A stretch of 64,000 bases of DNA from Phialocephala subalpina (GCA_900073065.1 FJOG01000059.1:171807-235806), one strand, 5' to 3'. Positions 1-11,472 are shown, counted from the first letter of the stretch. The notes: generated by a model from the letters alone, not told the origin. Made by a program: numbers and translations.

Positions 1-342
1 GACTTCCTCCCTCTCGGGTGAATTGGGCGCGTCTTTCGATGATATGAGATTCACTGACGTCGTTGTATGAGTGCTTGTACTTCCTTGGCCTCCATCCAAC
101 TTCTCTTCTCTCTCAAGCCCAGGTCCATCATTCAACCCTTCAACCCCCTTCCCTTCCCCGCCTTCCTTGACATCCCTAACTCCCTCCAACTCCTCAACTC
201 CTGTTGCTCCAACGCTAGGCTCGCCTTCGCCAATGACTGTTCCGAAAAGAGTATCCGGATGTTCCGTGTCGGTGGAGACATGGGTCTCGGGTTTAATATT
301 GAGCTCGTCTCCATCGTTCGTTGCCTCGTGCATCTTACTCAT
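1..342 (-). CDS. Hydrophilic hypothetical protein, N-terminal part, cut by window edge
   Basis: An open frame on the minus strand runs from an ATG at 342 to the window edge without a stop (114 codons). It opens MSKMHEATNDGDELNIKPE and is rich in Glu, Gly, Thr and Asp, so it looks like a disordered N-terminal region. An in-frame stop lies a few codons upstream of this ATG. A short open stretch with ATG at 442 in another frame could be an earlier exon, but I find no convincing splice pair joining them. The plus strand is also open here, with a Pro/Ser-rich translation that looks like the shadow of this acidic one. No family is recognised. Confidence 0.4.
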   Translation of the reverse strand, partial: MSKMHEATNDGDELNIKPETHVSTDTEHPDTLFGTVIGEGEPSVGATGVEELEGVRDVKEGGEGKGVEGLNDGPGLEREEKLDGGQGSTSTHTTTSVNLISSKDAPNSPEREEV

Positions 343-975
343 CTCGTCCGCAATAGGTAAATTTGTTTCGTCTCAATGTGAAAGCTCCCTCAGAGCTTGG
401 GCATCCAGATTTGACTTTGAATCCATGATCTGTGATGACATCTTCGGGAAATGAAGCCAGATGTTAGCAATCTATGCTTATATGTAGAGCCATCATGGCA
501 GCTGGTATGTTCTTTTCAGCAATCTTTCTCTTTCAGACCACCGACCTTTCAGAAGAGAAGCGAATCTCTTCTTTCAAGCTTGTTGTCGATGTTCATAGTA
601 TAGATCTTTCAACTCATCTTAGATAGAGCCTTTACAATGTTCGAAAGGCAACGGAATATAGAAGGATTTTGCTAAATCACGCTAGACTCCATTGGGTTCC
701 TACAGCTCTCAATGGCCCAGCATAAGAAGGACATTCATCGATAAGACAGCAAGCTAAGATGACGAACGATATCGGAAGGTTACAACCACCTCTTATATTT
801 CGGCTCGGCTTCAGCAGAGCCTTGCCTGGTCAACTCGATCTTTCCCGCACAAACAAAAATATATCAAATCAAGATCGTACTACTAGCAAACGACTTTTCT
901 ACAGCAGACCGCAAAAGCCTGTCTTTGTCGACTCAACGAACACTCTTCGACTTGACACAACTTCACACTGCAACC
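343..975. other. Intergenic, divergent promoter region
   Basis: This stretch lies between the minus-strand partial gene and the plus-strand gene starting at 976, so it should hold both promoters. Long pyrimidine runs and no supportable coding region are seen. Confidence 0.4.
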
Positions 976-2765
976 ATGTCGAGGTACGATCTGGACGACT
1001 CTGTCTTTGACGCCGCCATCGCTCAGCACAAAGCACGAATTTCGCAGCTCGAAGAAAGAATTGCGGCACTTGGACGTTTTGCACCCCCTGCCCCTACTCA
1101 AGATCCGAACACGCTGGTAGAACTATACGTTATCAGATTGCAAGAGCATATCCGGGTTCTGGAAAAGTTGTTTGAGGATGTCTCGATCGGCATGCAGTTG
1201 AAGGTTACCCACATGCCTGCGCCTGTTGGTCAGATGGTCGTGGACAAGCCACAGCGACTCAATGGCAACCCCTTTGTCCAACAAGGTCAGATTCCTGAGT
1301 TTGCAGCTGGTTCACAGATGGCCGGAAACAATGCTGGTCCTTATGGAGACTTGGCTCCTACTGAAGCTGCCCGACATATTCTGTCACGAGGTAGCAGCGC
1401 GATGTGGTTGCAGAACAACGGCCACTTCCATGCCCCAAACCTATCCCGGCAACATCAGCATTATGTCTCAGCAACTGGCCAACGTCTGGGGATGCAGAAT
1501 AATAGTCGATCAAATACCCCACACCAACCTCGCCCCCGTGTTTTCCAACAAATCCAGCCCAAACCACCGGCATTAAGCGGAGAATCCTCTACCAACAATG
1601 CTACCCAGTTCGACCCCCTTCGCTTGGGTCAACAAGTTCGAGCGCTTCAAGCCATTCGACAGCCATTCAGTAATGGAAACAGCATCGGCGACACTATTCC
1701 CTTCAGAGCCCCTCCTCGAGGCACTTTTGCCGTTCCAGGTCATCCCAATCGCTCCGCCCCTAGCCAACAAGAGCCGGTTCCCCTCTCAGCCTTCAACAGT
1801 CACATGCTGCCAGGTGTTCCAACTCCAAAGCACGTCAAGATCCCAGTCGATGTCTATAGCGCCCAAATTGCAGAGCTGGAGTCCAACCGCCTTCTCATTT
1901 TCAAGCTCCAGGCACGCATCGCAGAGCTGGAGCAAGCCCAACAACACCAACGCAACCTCTCTCCCTCCTTCAAGCAAGAGTTGTTGCTTTCGCCATCCCC
2001 GGAGCCAGCACCCATAGACTGGAGCTTTATTGGTTACTCGGATCCGGATGGCGAGACTATCAGCAAGCCCCCCTATCCAATTCTTCCAGAGCGTCGCCTG
2101 CGGCAATTCGAGCGAATCGAGCCTGCTCAGCCCGCTTTACATGACGAAACCCTCGTTCAACCACCCTCGGCAGCTGTTCGATCCGACGGCCCTTTCATGC
2201 AATCATCCTCGGTACCTGCAGCATCTGGCAACCTTCCCACTATTGGGAACAAAAGGCGAATTGATGTGCAAGAAGTATGTGTTTGGGGAAATGTTGGACA
2301 AGCTATGTGGAGAAAGATGGTGGCAGCTAGCACTTTCTACATGAGTGATAGCATCAAAGGCGAGATGCTAGTAAGTAACGTTTCCATTCCAACTCACGTA
2401 ATCCTTGGCATTCACCTGGGTCCATGTTTCCACTTCTCATTGTCCATTGAGGTGGAACGATATTTCCCCTCCAAGAGTCACCACGTTTACTAACCCGACA
2501 TTTTCAGACAGCTGGCCCACGTCTTCCAGAGCTACTAGTCCCTTGGATGGAAGTGATGTCCGATGCTTTGGATCTTGATGAGTATGAGTTGATCAAGAAT
2601 CTGACAGAACCAAAGCGCCAACACCTGTTTTGTGCCGTTACAAAGGAAGCTAGGAAGCCGTTGGGATACTACTATCACAAGGGGAAGAAGATTATGAAGG
2701 ATGTCGGGGAGGTTGGGGATCAGACTTGGACTGCAAGGCGAAAAGCCTCCAAGGACAATGCGTAG
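976..2765 (+). CDS. Hypothetical protein with coiled coil and C-terminal domain shared with the next gene
   Basis: Two exons, 976-2370 and 2508-2765, give about 550 residues. The intron has a GTAAGT donor, a TTTACTAAC branch site and a TTTTCAG acceptor and keeps frame in phase 0. I chose ATG 976 because CAACCATGTC fits the fungal start context; the frame is open a little further upstream but without an ATG. Residues about 8-60 and 285-325 are heptad-like (for example AQIAELESNRLLIFKLQARI) and probably form coiled coils. The middle is Pro/Gln/Ser-rich and probably disordered. The last 110 residues match the protein encoded at 3266-4005 (YMSD..xGEM, then YYYHKGKKIMKDVG). No catalytic motif is visible and the function is unknown; a nuclear or scaffold role would be a guess. 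Confidence 0.8.
2371..2507 (+). other. Intron, position conserved with neighbouring paralogue
   Basis: The intron is 137 nt, phase 0, and falls directly after the GEM-x codons. The intron of the next gene falls at exactly the homologous codon, which supports common descent by duplication. Confidence 0.8.
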
Positions 2766-3265
2766 AAGAGGACTTTGTAAAGGGGTTGAGAATATTGAGA
2801 ACGTGGCTTCGGTTTCCCAAGGGAGGTGGGGTCGGTTTTAGCGCATGCTGCTGCTGTAGGTGTCCTTGTTTCTATGGAATTGGCCCTTGCTTTTGGGAAC
2901 ATTGAGGTTGCTGCATACTTGATAGTGCACAAAGACTTTGCTTTATCGCCCTCTTCTTCCTTTTACATGTGATAACAATCTATGCAGCATTTTACATGCA
3001 TAAGCCGCCACTTCACTACAGGCTTGCCATCTGAATGCCCCATAATACAAGGGACATTCCAATAAAATATGGATAGGGAAGACGAATGATGCTGACTCGC
3101 AGACTCGATGCTAGCCTGACTTCATTTTCAGCCTCGTCTCGCATACCTACTTGATCTTTCTCTCGTAATCACATCTCCAAGCACCACTCCAAACCTCACA
3201 TTGCCAACCTCGACAACTTTGCTGAAGCATACCTCAAGGGGTTCCCTACCTCACCCGCAACACGA
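2766..3265. other. Intergenic between tandem paralogues
   Basis: 500 bp holding the 3' UTR of the first gene and the promoter of the second. Pyrimidine-rich tracts are present just before the ATG at 3266. No other coding sequence is supported. Confidence 0.5.
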
Positions 3266-4005
3266 ATGTCCATCGATCTGTCGCGACTTTTGACTGACCA
3301 AATGTCGCAACCCAAGTTGAACGACTCTGGATCAGCTTCAGTGTCTTGCTCTGCAATCGCTACTTCGACACCATTACCGGCTCAGTTTCCCACTGTCGAG
3401 AAAGATGGCATTATAAGTCTCTGCCTGGAAGGAGGACAAGAGTTCTTCGACAAACTGGTTCAGGAAAGCATTATCTACATGAGCGATCCTATTTGTGGCG
3501 AAATGGTCGTAAGTCCTCCTTCTTTCCTCCCTCCTCCCACCATCCCCATGTACGTCTCCTCAACCCCCACAAATCCAACTAACCCACCATTCTCCCCTCC
3601 CAGACCAAACCAAGCAATTCCCGTATCCCAGACCTCATCATCACCTGGACCTCCTACTTGAACCAGCACTTAACCTCCGATGAACGAACGATTTTCGATC
3701 GCCTAACAACCGCCGAAATAAAGAAATTATTCGCGGCAGTTGCCAAGAAAGCCCGTCTTCCCCTGCCTTACTATTATAACCATGGTAGGAAGATTGCTAA
3801 AGATGTGGGACAGATTTCGGAGACGACTTATGAGGTGAGGATGAAGGTTTTGAGGGATGCTGAGAAGAGAGCTGATGATAAGGGTGGGTATGAGGATGGA
3901 GAGGAGGAGGGGGTGGGGAAGCGTATGAGTAAGGGAAAGGGGAAGAAGCGGAAGAGGGGAGATAGGGAGGGTGTTGATTTGTTCAAATGGGCTGGGGTGG
4001 CGTGA
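3266..4005 (+). CDS. Hypothetical protein, short paralogue of the upstream gene
   Basis: Exons 3266-3508 and 3604-4005 give about 214 residues. The intron has a GTAAGT donor, a CTAAC branch and a CAG acceptor and is phase 0. The central 90 residues align by eye with the C-terminus of the protein at 976-2765: IIYMSDPICGEMV against TFYMSDSIKGEML, then PYYYNHGRKIAKDVGQ against GYYYHKGKKIMKDVGE. It lacks the long coiled-coil N-terminus of the neighbour. The tail is Lys/Arg-rich (KGKGKKRKRGDR), a plausible nuclear localisation signal. No known domain is recognised. The two genes lie head to tail 500 bp apart, as expected of a local duplication followed by divergence. Confidence 0.78.
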
Positions 4006-4231
4006 ACGGAGTGTGGCAAGGCTGGCGTTGAGAAGTTGAGAAGTGGTATTTTCTGCGTTTCGATGTGCTTTTGTCGTCTTTGCTTCCTTGGGACATTCGG
4101 GTTGCTGCGTGGAATATTCAGCATGGATGATGGCCTTCAAAGGCTGATTTCATTTTCTTTCTCCTTCCAGAAGCGAAGTTTCATTGTTCCACGAACATGT
4201 GGACTTTGAAAAGAGATACCTTCCTTCCAAT

Positions 4232-5788
4232 TCATGTATCTAGATGATCGGCTGGCTGGGGTCGAATGAGAGCCAGAGCTGGACCAACAAGGTGCTGACT
4301 ACCAGTAATCAATGTCTGCATCCCACCACTCTCCTTCCCAATTTCCCGTGCCTTCTCCAAAGCACCCTCAATCGTCCCCTCAACACTAACCTCAGCATCA
4401 GGTTGAACCTTCTTCCACACCTCCGCATACGCCTTATTTATCCCCACAACATCAAATTGCTTCTCGCTTCTCCCTACCACCGCGTCCTGATCCTTTCGAT
4501 AAGTGGTGAAAATCACGTGTTTTATGTTCCCTGCCAAAGCTCTCGCGAGACATTCAACTACAGGTCCGCCTTCTCGGACTTTGGTGATTTGAGCGAAGAT
4601 GAGGATTTTGGGAAGGGGGGAAGAGGTGGTGTGGGAGAGGAACCAGGCTGAGGCGGCGGTGAGGGATATGTCGTTGTGTGCGCCGTCCAGATACCATGTA
4701 TTGGGCCCATCGTGCTCGGTTTGGAATCTACCCGGCCAGGACCATTGTTTTATTCCTTCGGTAATATCGGAATCGCTGAGGGATGAGGGTTTCTCGCCTG
4801 CTGTTGCTTCAATGAATGCTCGTGCTCCCGAGATGGCTACTGAGCAGTTTGTACGTAGCACAGCGGGTTCGATTTGAGCGACTCCTTCTGGAAGCACGGG
4901 ATTATTATCTGCAAATTCGAGAGAGGCGCCCTTTTCCAAGGCTCGGTTTTCGAGCATGGCGGTTGCTTCTGGTACGGCTGGGGCTGAGACAGCTCGTGCA
5001 CCAGGCTTGAAGATTCCAGCTTTGTGCCAGGCTATACTCTCAAGTGAAGATCCAAGCTGCTGCACATGATCGAGTCCGAGCGTTGTGACGCAAGTGACCA
5101 CTGGTTTCTCAACGACGTTCGTGGAGTCGTATTCTCCGCCGTGATGAGTCTCGATTATTGCTGCATCGACGCCTTCGCGTATGAATGCGTGAAGGGCGAA
5201 GATGAAGTACAGTTGGAGAAAGCGAGGTCTTCGACCTTCTCCTTTTGAGAGGATGTCTTCAACTTCGAAGAAGTATTTTGCAAAGAGGGCCCGGGATAGT
5301 GGTTGAAAGTTGATTCGTATTCGTTCTTCTGGAACGATAAGGTGGGGTGATGTGTAGAGTCCTGTCTTTCTGGGGAATCCGGTCCTCTTGCCGTGAGCGC
5401 GGAGGAAGGACTCGATGAATGCGCACGTGCTTCCTTTGCCTTTGGTTCCAGCGACGTGAATCACATTCAGTCGATTTATATCTTCAGCCTGGAGAGGTCA
5501 GCGTGCTTAGTCAGATGGAGGATGAGAATACTGAATGTCCCAGTTCACCTAACCATTCCTTCATCCCATAAATACTTGGCACGCCTGTCAATTGAGCCTC
5601 GCCATTTAGTCTTGGCATAGGTCGTACGCCAGGCGTTGGCTTTCCAGGGACATTTGATCTCTGCTCTCGAATCCGAGCTTTTGTGAGCTCAACAGCTCTC
5701 TATTCAGGTCAGACTTGCCCAGTAAGTTGCTTGATCACATTACCTTATAGCTCCTGTCCAACAACGGCATTTCCTGATCTTCCTTCAT
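4232..5788 (-). CDS. MET7: Folylpolyglutamate synthase (Mur ligase family)
   Basis: Three exons on the minus strand, 5788-5744, 5699-5532 and 5488-4232, give 489 residues. The introns are 44 and 43 nt and both are phase 0. The enzyme adds gamma-linked glutamates to tetrahydrofolate using ATP, which retains folates in cytosol and mitochondria and supports methionine synthesis. The P-loop GTKGKGS is at about residue 85, preceded by NRLNVIHVA; the TSPHL motif of the FPGS branch follows, then ETHHGGEYDSTN and, near residue 340, the DGAHN motif. GTKGKG and TSPHL favour the Met7/FPGS type over dihydrofolate synthase (Fol3). Length is normal. The start MKEDQEMPLLDRSYK is chosen because RSYxxAVEL is the usual FPGS opening. 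I see no damage. Confidence 0.93.
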
Positions 5789-6761
5789 TGTTAGTTGCTG
5801 ATGATCTCATGAGAGAATGAGAGAAGAGCTTTGGAGAGGAAGAGAGCAGATGGTTTCATACATGTACCAGGTGCGCGGACGTTGTAATACAAGAAGGTTT
5901 ATCTTCGGGAGAACTCATCTCTCTCACCGAGCAAGTGAATGTTCGGCATCTCCATAAGCACTGGGGTGAAAGTGTGAATGGGCTTGTGAGATTTTGAATG
6001 CTTTGCCTATGATGTTCCACTTGGCATCGCCAGGTTGTGGCGAAGGTGTGGCTGAGAGCCAAGAGCGGAGAACCCCTATTCCGGATCTGGAGTGCGGTGT
6101 ACAACAGCAGAATCTGTCGATCGCGACATTGCTCCTCGCGCTGTTTCCTTCAACTTTACACAACACCAGCATTTTATCGAATTGTTCGCACAACGAATCC
6201 TTCGCATCTGCCAGCCTTCAAAATGACACCCGCATTCGATTTGCTTCCTGCAGTTATGGAAATGGCAGCGCTGGATGTTACGAACATTCCTCAATCTCTA
6301 CGGAGACGCCGATAGACCACCCGGTGTGCTCTTCAGTGATTATTGCACACAATTGAAGCTCAAATGGGATCCAGCATATTATGCCGAAGTCTCGGCGCGA
6401 ATTCCGTGCTACTATGGAGGAATACACAATACCTGTCAAGGCATACAAGGGAAAGGTCAGGGCATATGACTGCCAGAGCATCCAGCCCCCCAAGGTTCAG
6501 ATCCCACCACCGCATGCTATTGTGGAAGGGTTTCCAATCTCTACTATTCTGCTATACACATGTCTTCCTTACCTTGGGAGTCTCGGAAGCACGGGACTCG
6601 TATTGTAGCAGTTTTCACTTTTGCTTTGTTTACGTCTTTATGTTGATCGTGGCCTATGTGTACTAATATACAGGACTCACTTTCTAACTGCTTGATGATC
6701 TGCTTTGTACAAGGTAACGCTTTCTGATATTCAGACAAAGGGAACATGGGCTAACCATATG
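5789..6761. other. Intergenic; small unsupported ORFs
   Basis: About 970 bp upstream of the FPGS gene and downstream of the sulfur transporter. Plus-strand ORFs at 6222-6314 (ATG, 30 residues) and 6381-6608 (ATG, 75 residues, hydrophobic at its C-terminus) exist, but I could not join them by splice sites into a convincing gene and recognise neither. Confidence 0.35.
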
Positions 6762-7839
6762 CTAGAGCGCCCGCAATAACGCGCTGAACCCGATTCCACC
6801 TGCAAACATCGCCATCGATGTTATGATGCTCGAATTCGAAAGCTGCGACATGCCACTGATGCCATGTCCGCTTGTACATCCTCCTGCAATCCTCGCTCCC
6901 AATACTAGCAGAATGCCACCGATCACTGCTCTCGTAGCTGAGATCTCGATACTCTCATTCGGACTTGGAATATCCATCGCCACCGACAATGCCAGAGCCC
7001 CCAGCATTGTACCGACTGCGAATGCCGTACCTCGAATAGAAGGCATCGGACGCTTCTTTCCCTCCAATATCCGGGCCTCGAGCCACCAATACATATCCCC
7101 CAGCTGCTCATACGCGGTCGAAACCCCAAGAGTCGCCCCCGTCAAGTACAAGCTCGAGAACTGGCTGAACCCAATCCAGAGTCCTCCGATGGCAGCAGGT
7201 AGCAGAACGCCGACCTTCTCTGGGTACAGGTTTCTTGCCGCACCGATGCCGCCTAGACATATTACTTCGTAAACCGCCATCGCGTTTCCTCTGTCTCCAC
7301 CCAGCTTCTGGTACACAGTCGGCTTCGAAAGTGCGTCTTTATCCTCCACCTTTCCAATCCATTTCTTTCCGAAACCAGAGAAGAAAATGCCGCCCAAGAT
7401 ACCGCCGAGGAGAACATATGGACCGGAAGGAACACCCGTCGCGATCTGAGGGAGAAGCGTGCCAGGACACGCGCCCGAGAGAGCCATGCCGATGCCTAGA
7501 AGACTGCCGCCGAGGATATTGCCATCGTATGGAGAGAAGAGGTTCAGTGTGTTTGGTGTGCGGGGTTTGCAGGACGTGAGGTTGAGTCGTTGGGCCAGGA
7601 TGATTGCTAACCTGCTACCTGTCAGTGTCTTTTCCTGTGTATCGAAATGCGTTCGCAGAAGAGGCAGGGAGGACGTACGCGCTGCTTGCGCTCGCGGCCA
7701 AGAACGCCTTTAACATATGGAAATCCGAAAGCCGCATCTGCCCGATGATCACAGACGGAGAATAGACACCTGCTGCTGTCAAAGCCGCGCCGAATACAGC
7801 GCCTGCCGCCACGGAGTTGACAACTGGTGTTGACGCCAT
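6762..7839 (-). CDS. YeeE/YedE family sulfur-compound transporter (DUF395)
   Basis: Exons 7839-7679 and 7611-6762 give 336 residues; the intron of 67 nt has a GTACGT donor and is phase 2. The protein is a polytopic membrane protein with two Sulf_transp half-repeats. The diagnostic half-site motif is GGCTSGHGISGMSQLS near the C-terminus, with a matching GMALSGACPGTLLPQ in the first half; the Cys residues in these motifs are the family's key residues. The bacterial member TsuA carries thiosulfate inward; the same role at a fungal membrane is inference. An in-frame ATG at 7959 would add 40 residues; I prefer 7839 because the extension has no membrane or targeting character. The family is mainly prokaryotic, so an old transfer is possible, but the intron shows it is established. 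Confidence 0.9.
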
Positions 7840-9105
7840 GATTCCTGTCTCTTGTTGAGCCTTGTTGTTTGATACTTCTGTCGAAGAAGTTCGCGACGGG
7901 GTAGGTGTTATCAAGATCGCATACTTGAGGACTGCAGGTGACGACATGTGAGTGTTCATTTACAATGAATCGGTGAATCAAAAATCTCGAGTTCCGAGTC
8001 CGATTTTCAAAACTGTCTTTGTTTTCTAAGAGAAAGGGCGGAAGGCGCCATCCTGATATACAACGCCAAAAAGGAAAGAACCCCACCCCGCCGACCATCT
8101 CTTCCTTGAGGCACCAAAACAGCCCACTTTTCTTTCACAAGACATATCATACCAAAATCACATTATCCCGCACAAACTTGTTTAATTTTCCTTCTACTCT
8201 ACTTCCCCGAACCCAGTCTCCGAGACGTAACTATCCGGCAGTAACATTCTCTCTTCCTCCGTGCTCCAGCAAACACGCAGTTGTCCCGGGGAATGTGCCT
8301 CGGGATCCTCAAACTTAGCTTCGAGTTGCCAATGACGTCGATTCCACGGTCGCGGATTTCCTTATTCGGGGCCAGTGAACGGTGATTGTGGCTTTTCGTG
8401 GCTTTAAGTGGCTTTTAGGGGACCAATATCTCAGGTCGCCGATAAGACATTTCTTTATAAATTGATGGCGAAATGCATGCGTGTATGGCATGCTGCATAG
8501 AAGCTTGATTTGAATGCTTGAATAGTCTCCAGGAGGATTTTGTGAAGTTTGGATGTAAGAAACGGCGATTATAGATTCAGTGATAAGCTTTTTGGTCGGC
8601 GAGGTCGTGGACTTCGCGTGGGACGGAGGCGAGAGCGAAAGGGGCGAAATGTGGGGTTGCCGCCCGGCACTGGGACCAGAGATCCGGCGTCGGGATTGGG
8701 AGATGTTACAGCGGAGACGTCGTGGAAGTTTCGGGGATTAGGAAGGCATGTCGTGGTTGACTCGTTGACGTTGTGTGACGGACGAAAGGGCTGACTCAAA
8801 GCTGATGAAGATGAGGAGACACACACGTGATGGTGGGATGTCAAGAAAGGGGTTCGAAGAGGCGAGTTGATTGACGATTACGAGGCATTATGTGCTATGT
8901 TACAGAGTGGAGAAGATATAGACTCTAGATAAATGCGAATACGAACGAATCTTGGGGACCAAAGGTTTCCAAATGAAAGTAAGAGCAAGGGGAGTTCAGA
9001 AGCTGGAAACATCAAGTAACCCACTCAAGCCAAGCACGACTCCCTTCCATCAGTTCTAGCAATGCAGTACCTATCGCCCAGAACTCCGCCTATCCGTCAA
9101 GTCTA
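7840..9105. other. Intergenic, no supportable gene
   Basis: Overlapping short ORFs on both strands around 8550-8850 are Arg/Pro/Ser-rich shadows of each other, and neither shows a domain or splice-consistent extension. The stretch 7960-8300 is pyrimidine-rich and likely includes the promoter of the sulfur transporter. Confidence 0.4.
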
Positions 9106-9736
9106 TTAACCCCATCCCTTCCCTATACTCAAAACCGCACTAATACCTCTATCCCTATCCCTGATCAAGATCTCAATACCAGGCTTCAAAACCTTCAACC
9201 CCATGACCACCCAATCAGTCAACTTACCCTCCCCCCCGTAAGCTTACTTTAGTACCCGGGGCGTATCTTCCGCCAAGCCTTCTAGAGATTTCTGTGTTGA
9301 CCAAGGGACAGGGCCAATCAAAGTCTCGAGTTCTCCTTGTTGTTACCTACTTTAGTAAAGTAAAGCATGTGGAGAATTTGGAAGACACACTCTGGAGACG
9401 AAGTAAAACTGAACCTCGTCACCAACTCCGCCTAGAAAAACCTTCACAATCCTGGCTGCGAAAAATTATCCCGGACATGCGTGTTTTCCGGCACCGAAAT
9501 ACATATTTTTGCTGTTCATTAAAACAAATTGATGTTTGTTCGCTTCCCGGTGGAGAACATTTTGAGTGGAGGAGGGGTTTCTGACGGAGGTGGAAGAAGC
9601 GGAGCCACTCGAAGGTATTTGGAGCGGAGAGGAAGGCGGGATCGTAGGCGATGGCAGAATTTGGGACGGAGATGCTTGTCCCAGCGGGGAGGTACGTACC
9701 ATCCGTAATTGTGATAGGATAGAGGACTTTTCTGCG
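9106..9736 (-). pseudogene. Decayed cytochrome P450, C-terminal third
   Basis: On the minus strand the stretch read down from 9736 translates as a typical P450 segment before the heme loop (TITDGTYLPAGTSISVPNSA, then a degenerate DPAFL..FEWLRF). After a one-base frame change near 9585 it continues as NKHQFV and the heme loop FGAGKHACPG. An in-frame TAA at 9466-9468 interrupts the conserved CPG-x-FFAA. Further on another short open part ends KVLKPGIEILIRDRD, like the last strand of P450s, with its stop at 9106. The upstream two thirds (I-helix, ExxR) are not found to the right. This is a dead fragment of a class related to those with CPGRFFA after the heme. Confidence 0.72.
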
Positions 9737-10635
9737 GAATATTACTGCGCTCTCCCATCATATCTTGCCTCACAGCAGAATGTCCCAGAAACGTGAGGAG
9801 TTACGAACACGACCTTGCATCCTTTTTGTCTTTCATGAAGCTATCCATATTCCACCTACTTCTTAGTGTAGGCCTCTTGGATCAAATTGTTATTGCCTAT
9901 CTCTTCTGTTGCTGCTATTTGGATCCAGTGATAAAGGGAGCATCGATTGGAATTCTTTTTGGAAAGAGGGATAAATGGACGAGGACGAGAATAGAAATAA
10001 CGAAATCGCAGGCGGTTGGAAGAGTGGGTTAAGAATTGTAGTGCAGAGTTCTATAGATGACAGCTATGGTTGAAGCCGTCTTGAATACCATTGTGGGGTT
10101 GGCTGGTCACTTTCCACGTCGAGTAGGAAGGTGGAGAACCTCGAATTGGACTTCCAAATCCTGCAGACCAAAGAGCGTGAGTGCTCTGTGCCCGGGGAGA
10201 ACTTTGCGGGTATTAGGGCAAGTACACCCTTGTCTCTAAGACAATAAGGGTTGATGAACAGGGAATAGAGATACTCTAGCACTGACCCCATCTTGATAGA
10301 GATCTCGCTGCTGAGACGATATTTGAGAAATCGTGCTACTTGGGGTGATTTGAGTCGGAGAGTCTGTGTTTTGATTAGTCCTTGGGCACGTGTTCACTTT
10401 CTCCCAAGTCGAGAGGCAGTTGCCTGGAGCAGATATTTCCACGGACGCATTTTGTAATTCTATTGCATCAAATGATCAATCAGAAAATAAAAATTAACGT
10501 CATGAGATATGGTGAATCATATGCAGCTGATAACCTCGATTGTCAAGATATCGGGAAGGAGCAAACAGACGACTTCGAAGACTCGGCTGATCAACAATCC
10601 CCAACAGAGTAATGGCGCAAAACGACCTCCATGTT
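9737..10635. other. Intergenic, possible eroded upstream part of the P450 relic
   Basis: No ORF here is convincing. I looked on the minus strand for an ExxR or I-helix motif belonging to the P450 relic and did not find one. Confidence 0.3.
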
Positions 10636-11472
10636 TCAGACTCCGACTTCCCATACTTCTTTAACTCGCTGCCAGTACCTCTTAGAGTCCTTGAATGCAT
10701 GCTGCACGTGTGCTGTCTCGGTCTCCCTCAGCAGATCGACATCCACACCATCTTTCCTTGCCTCCTCAGCATGCCTCTCCACATCCTTCCAGCCAACTAG
10801 TTTGTCATTCTCACTGTAGATGTACAGTCGTTTGGCATGTTTGTCGACTGACGTCCAATCATTCAACCATGTTCTCGTCTTTTCAACGATAGTCTCCAGG
10901 CCAAACACGTTCTTGCAGAAAGCAGTGATACCCAGGAGACCAATCGTCACGGCTGCAGCAGGATACCACATCAAGCCCTTCGGAAGTCCAATGCTCATTG
11001 CCGCCCAGCCCTCTGCCATTGTTGGCTGTCCGGGTGAACTATCAAGGACCACAGACTTCACGGGGAGAATCCGACCTGTGTCCATTTTGTAGAGCGAACA
11101 CACGTCCACAAAGCTCAGCGACCCTCCATTGCTGAATAGATGTACTAGAATCCTAGGTTCAGGAGTAGGATCGGCTTCGATGGCTGAGACAGCGGGCTCG
11201 ATAGCCGCCAGACGGGAAGTGGTGCTGGTCGTCATAAAAAATTCCGGTAAAGATCGGATTGCGATGATCCGAGCATTGGGGAATAGAGTGTGGAATTGGT
11301 TGTAGATGTAGTTCACGCCTCGAGATTTTGGAGATGCACCCATCCATGTGCAGACGATGATCGTTGTTGGATCTGTCCTTGATGCTGAGGATGATGAATC
11401 GAATGGAGGGATGTAAAGTGAGACGACCTTGCTCAATGTTGAGAACTCGAGGTTCTGAGGTGTGGCTGCCAT
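10636..11472 (-). CDS. DUF829/TMEM53 family protein (PaxU-like alpha/beta hydrolase)
   Basis: A single exon of 278 residues starts at ATG 11472. The family has an alpha/beta hydrolase fold. The nucleophile elbow is HLFSNGGS (Ser at about 114), the acid lies in YSENDKLVGWKDV and the late His is in HVQHAF, so the triad is complete. The opening VCTWMGASPKS and the YIYNQFHTLFPNARI stretch are characteristic of DUF829. Members include PaxU of indole-diterpene clusters and animal TMEM53; substrates are generally unknown. A hydrophobic stretch around 160-185 could be membrane-associated. Neighbours give no pathway hint apart from P450 loci on either side. Confidence 0.88.
   Translation of the reverse strand: MAATPQNLEFSTLSKVVSLYIPPFDSSSSASRTDPTTIIVCTWMGASPKSRGVNYIYNQFHTLFPNARIIAIRSLPEFFMTTSTTSRLAAIEPAVSAIEADPTPEPRILVHLFSNGGSLSFVDVCSLYKMDTGRILPVKSVVLDSSPGQPTMAEGWAAMSIGLPKGLMWYPAAAVTIGLLGITAFCKNVFGLETIVEKTRTWLNDWTSVDKHAKRLYIYSENDKLVGWKDVERHAEEARKDGVDVDLLRETETAHVQHAFKDSKRYWQRVKEVWEVGV

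Noticed and set aside
71..454. Plus-strand ORF of 127 codons, Pro/Ser-rich
   Set aside because: It is the mirror of an acidic minus-strand frame that looks more protein-like and stays open to the window edge.
6222..6608. Small plus-strand ORFs as a possible two-exon gene
   Set aside because: No legal donor and acceptor join them in frame and neither part resembles a known family.
8549..8844. Overlapping ORFs on both strands
   Set aside because: Compositionally biased shadows of each other, with no domain and no splice-consistent extension.
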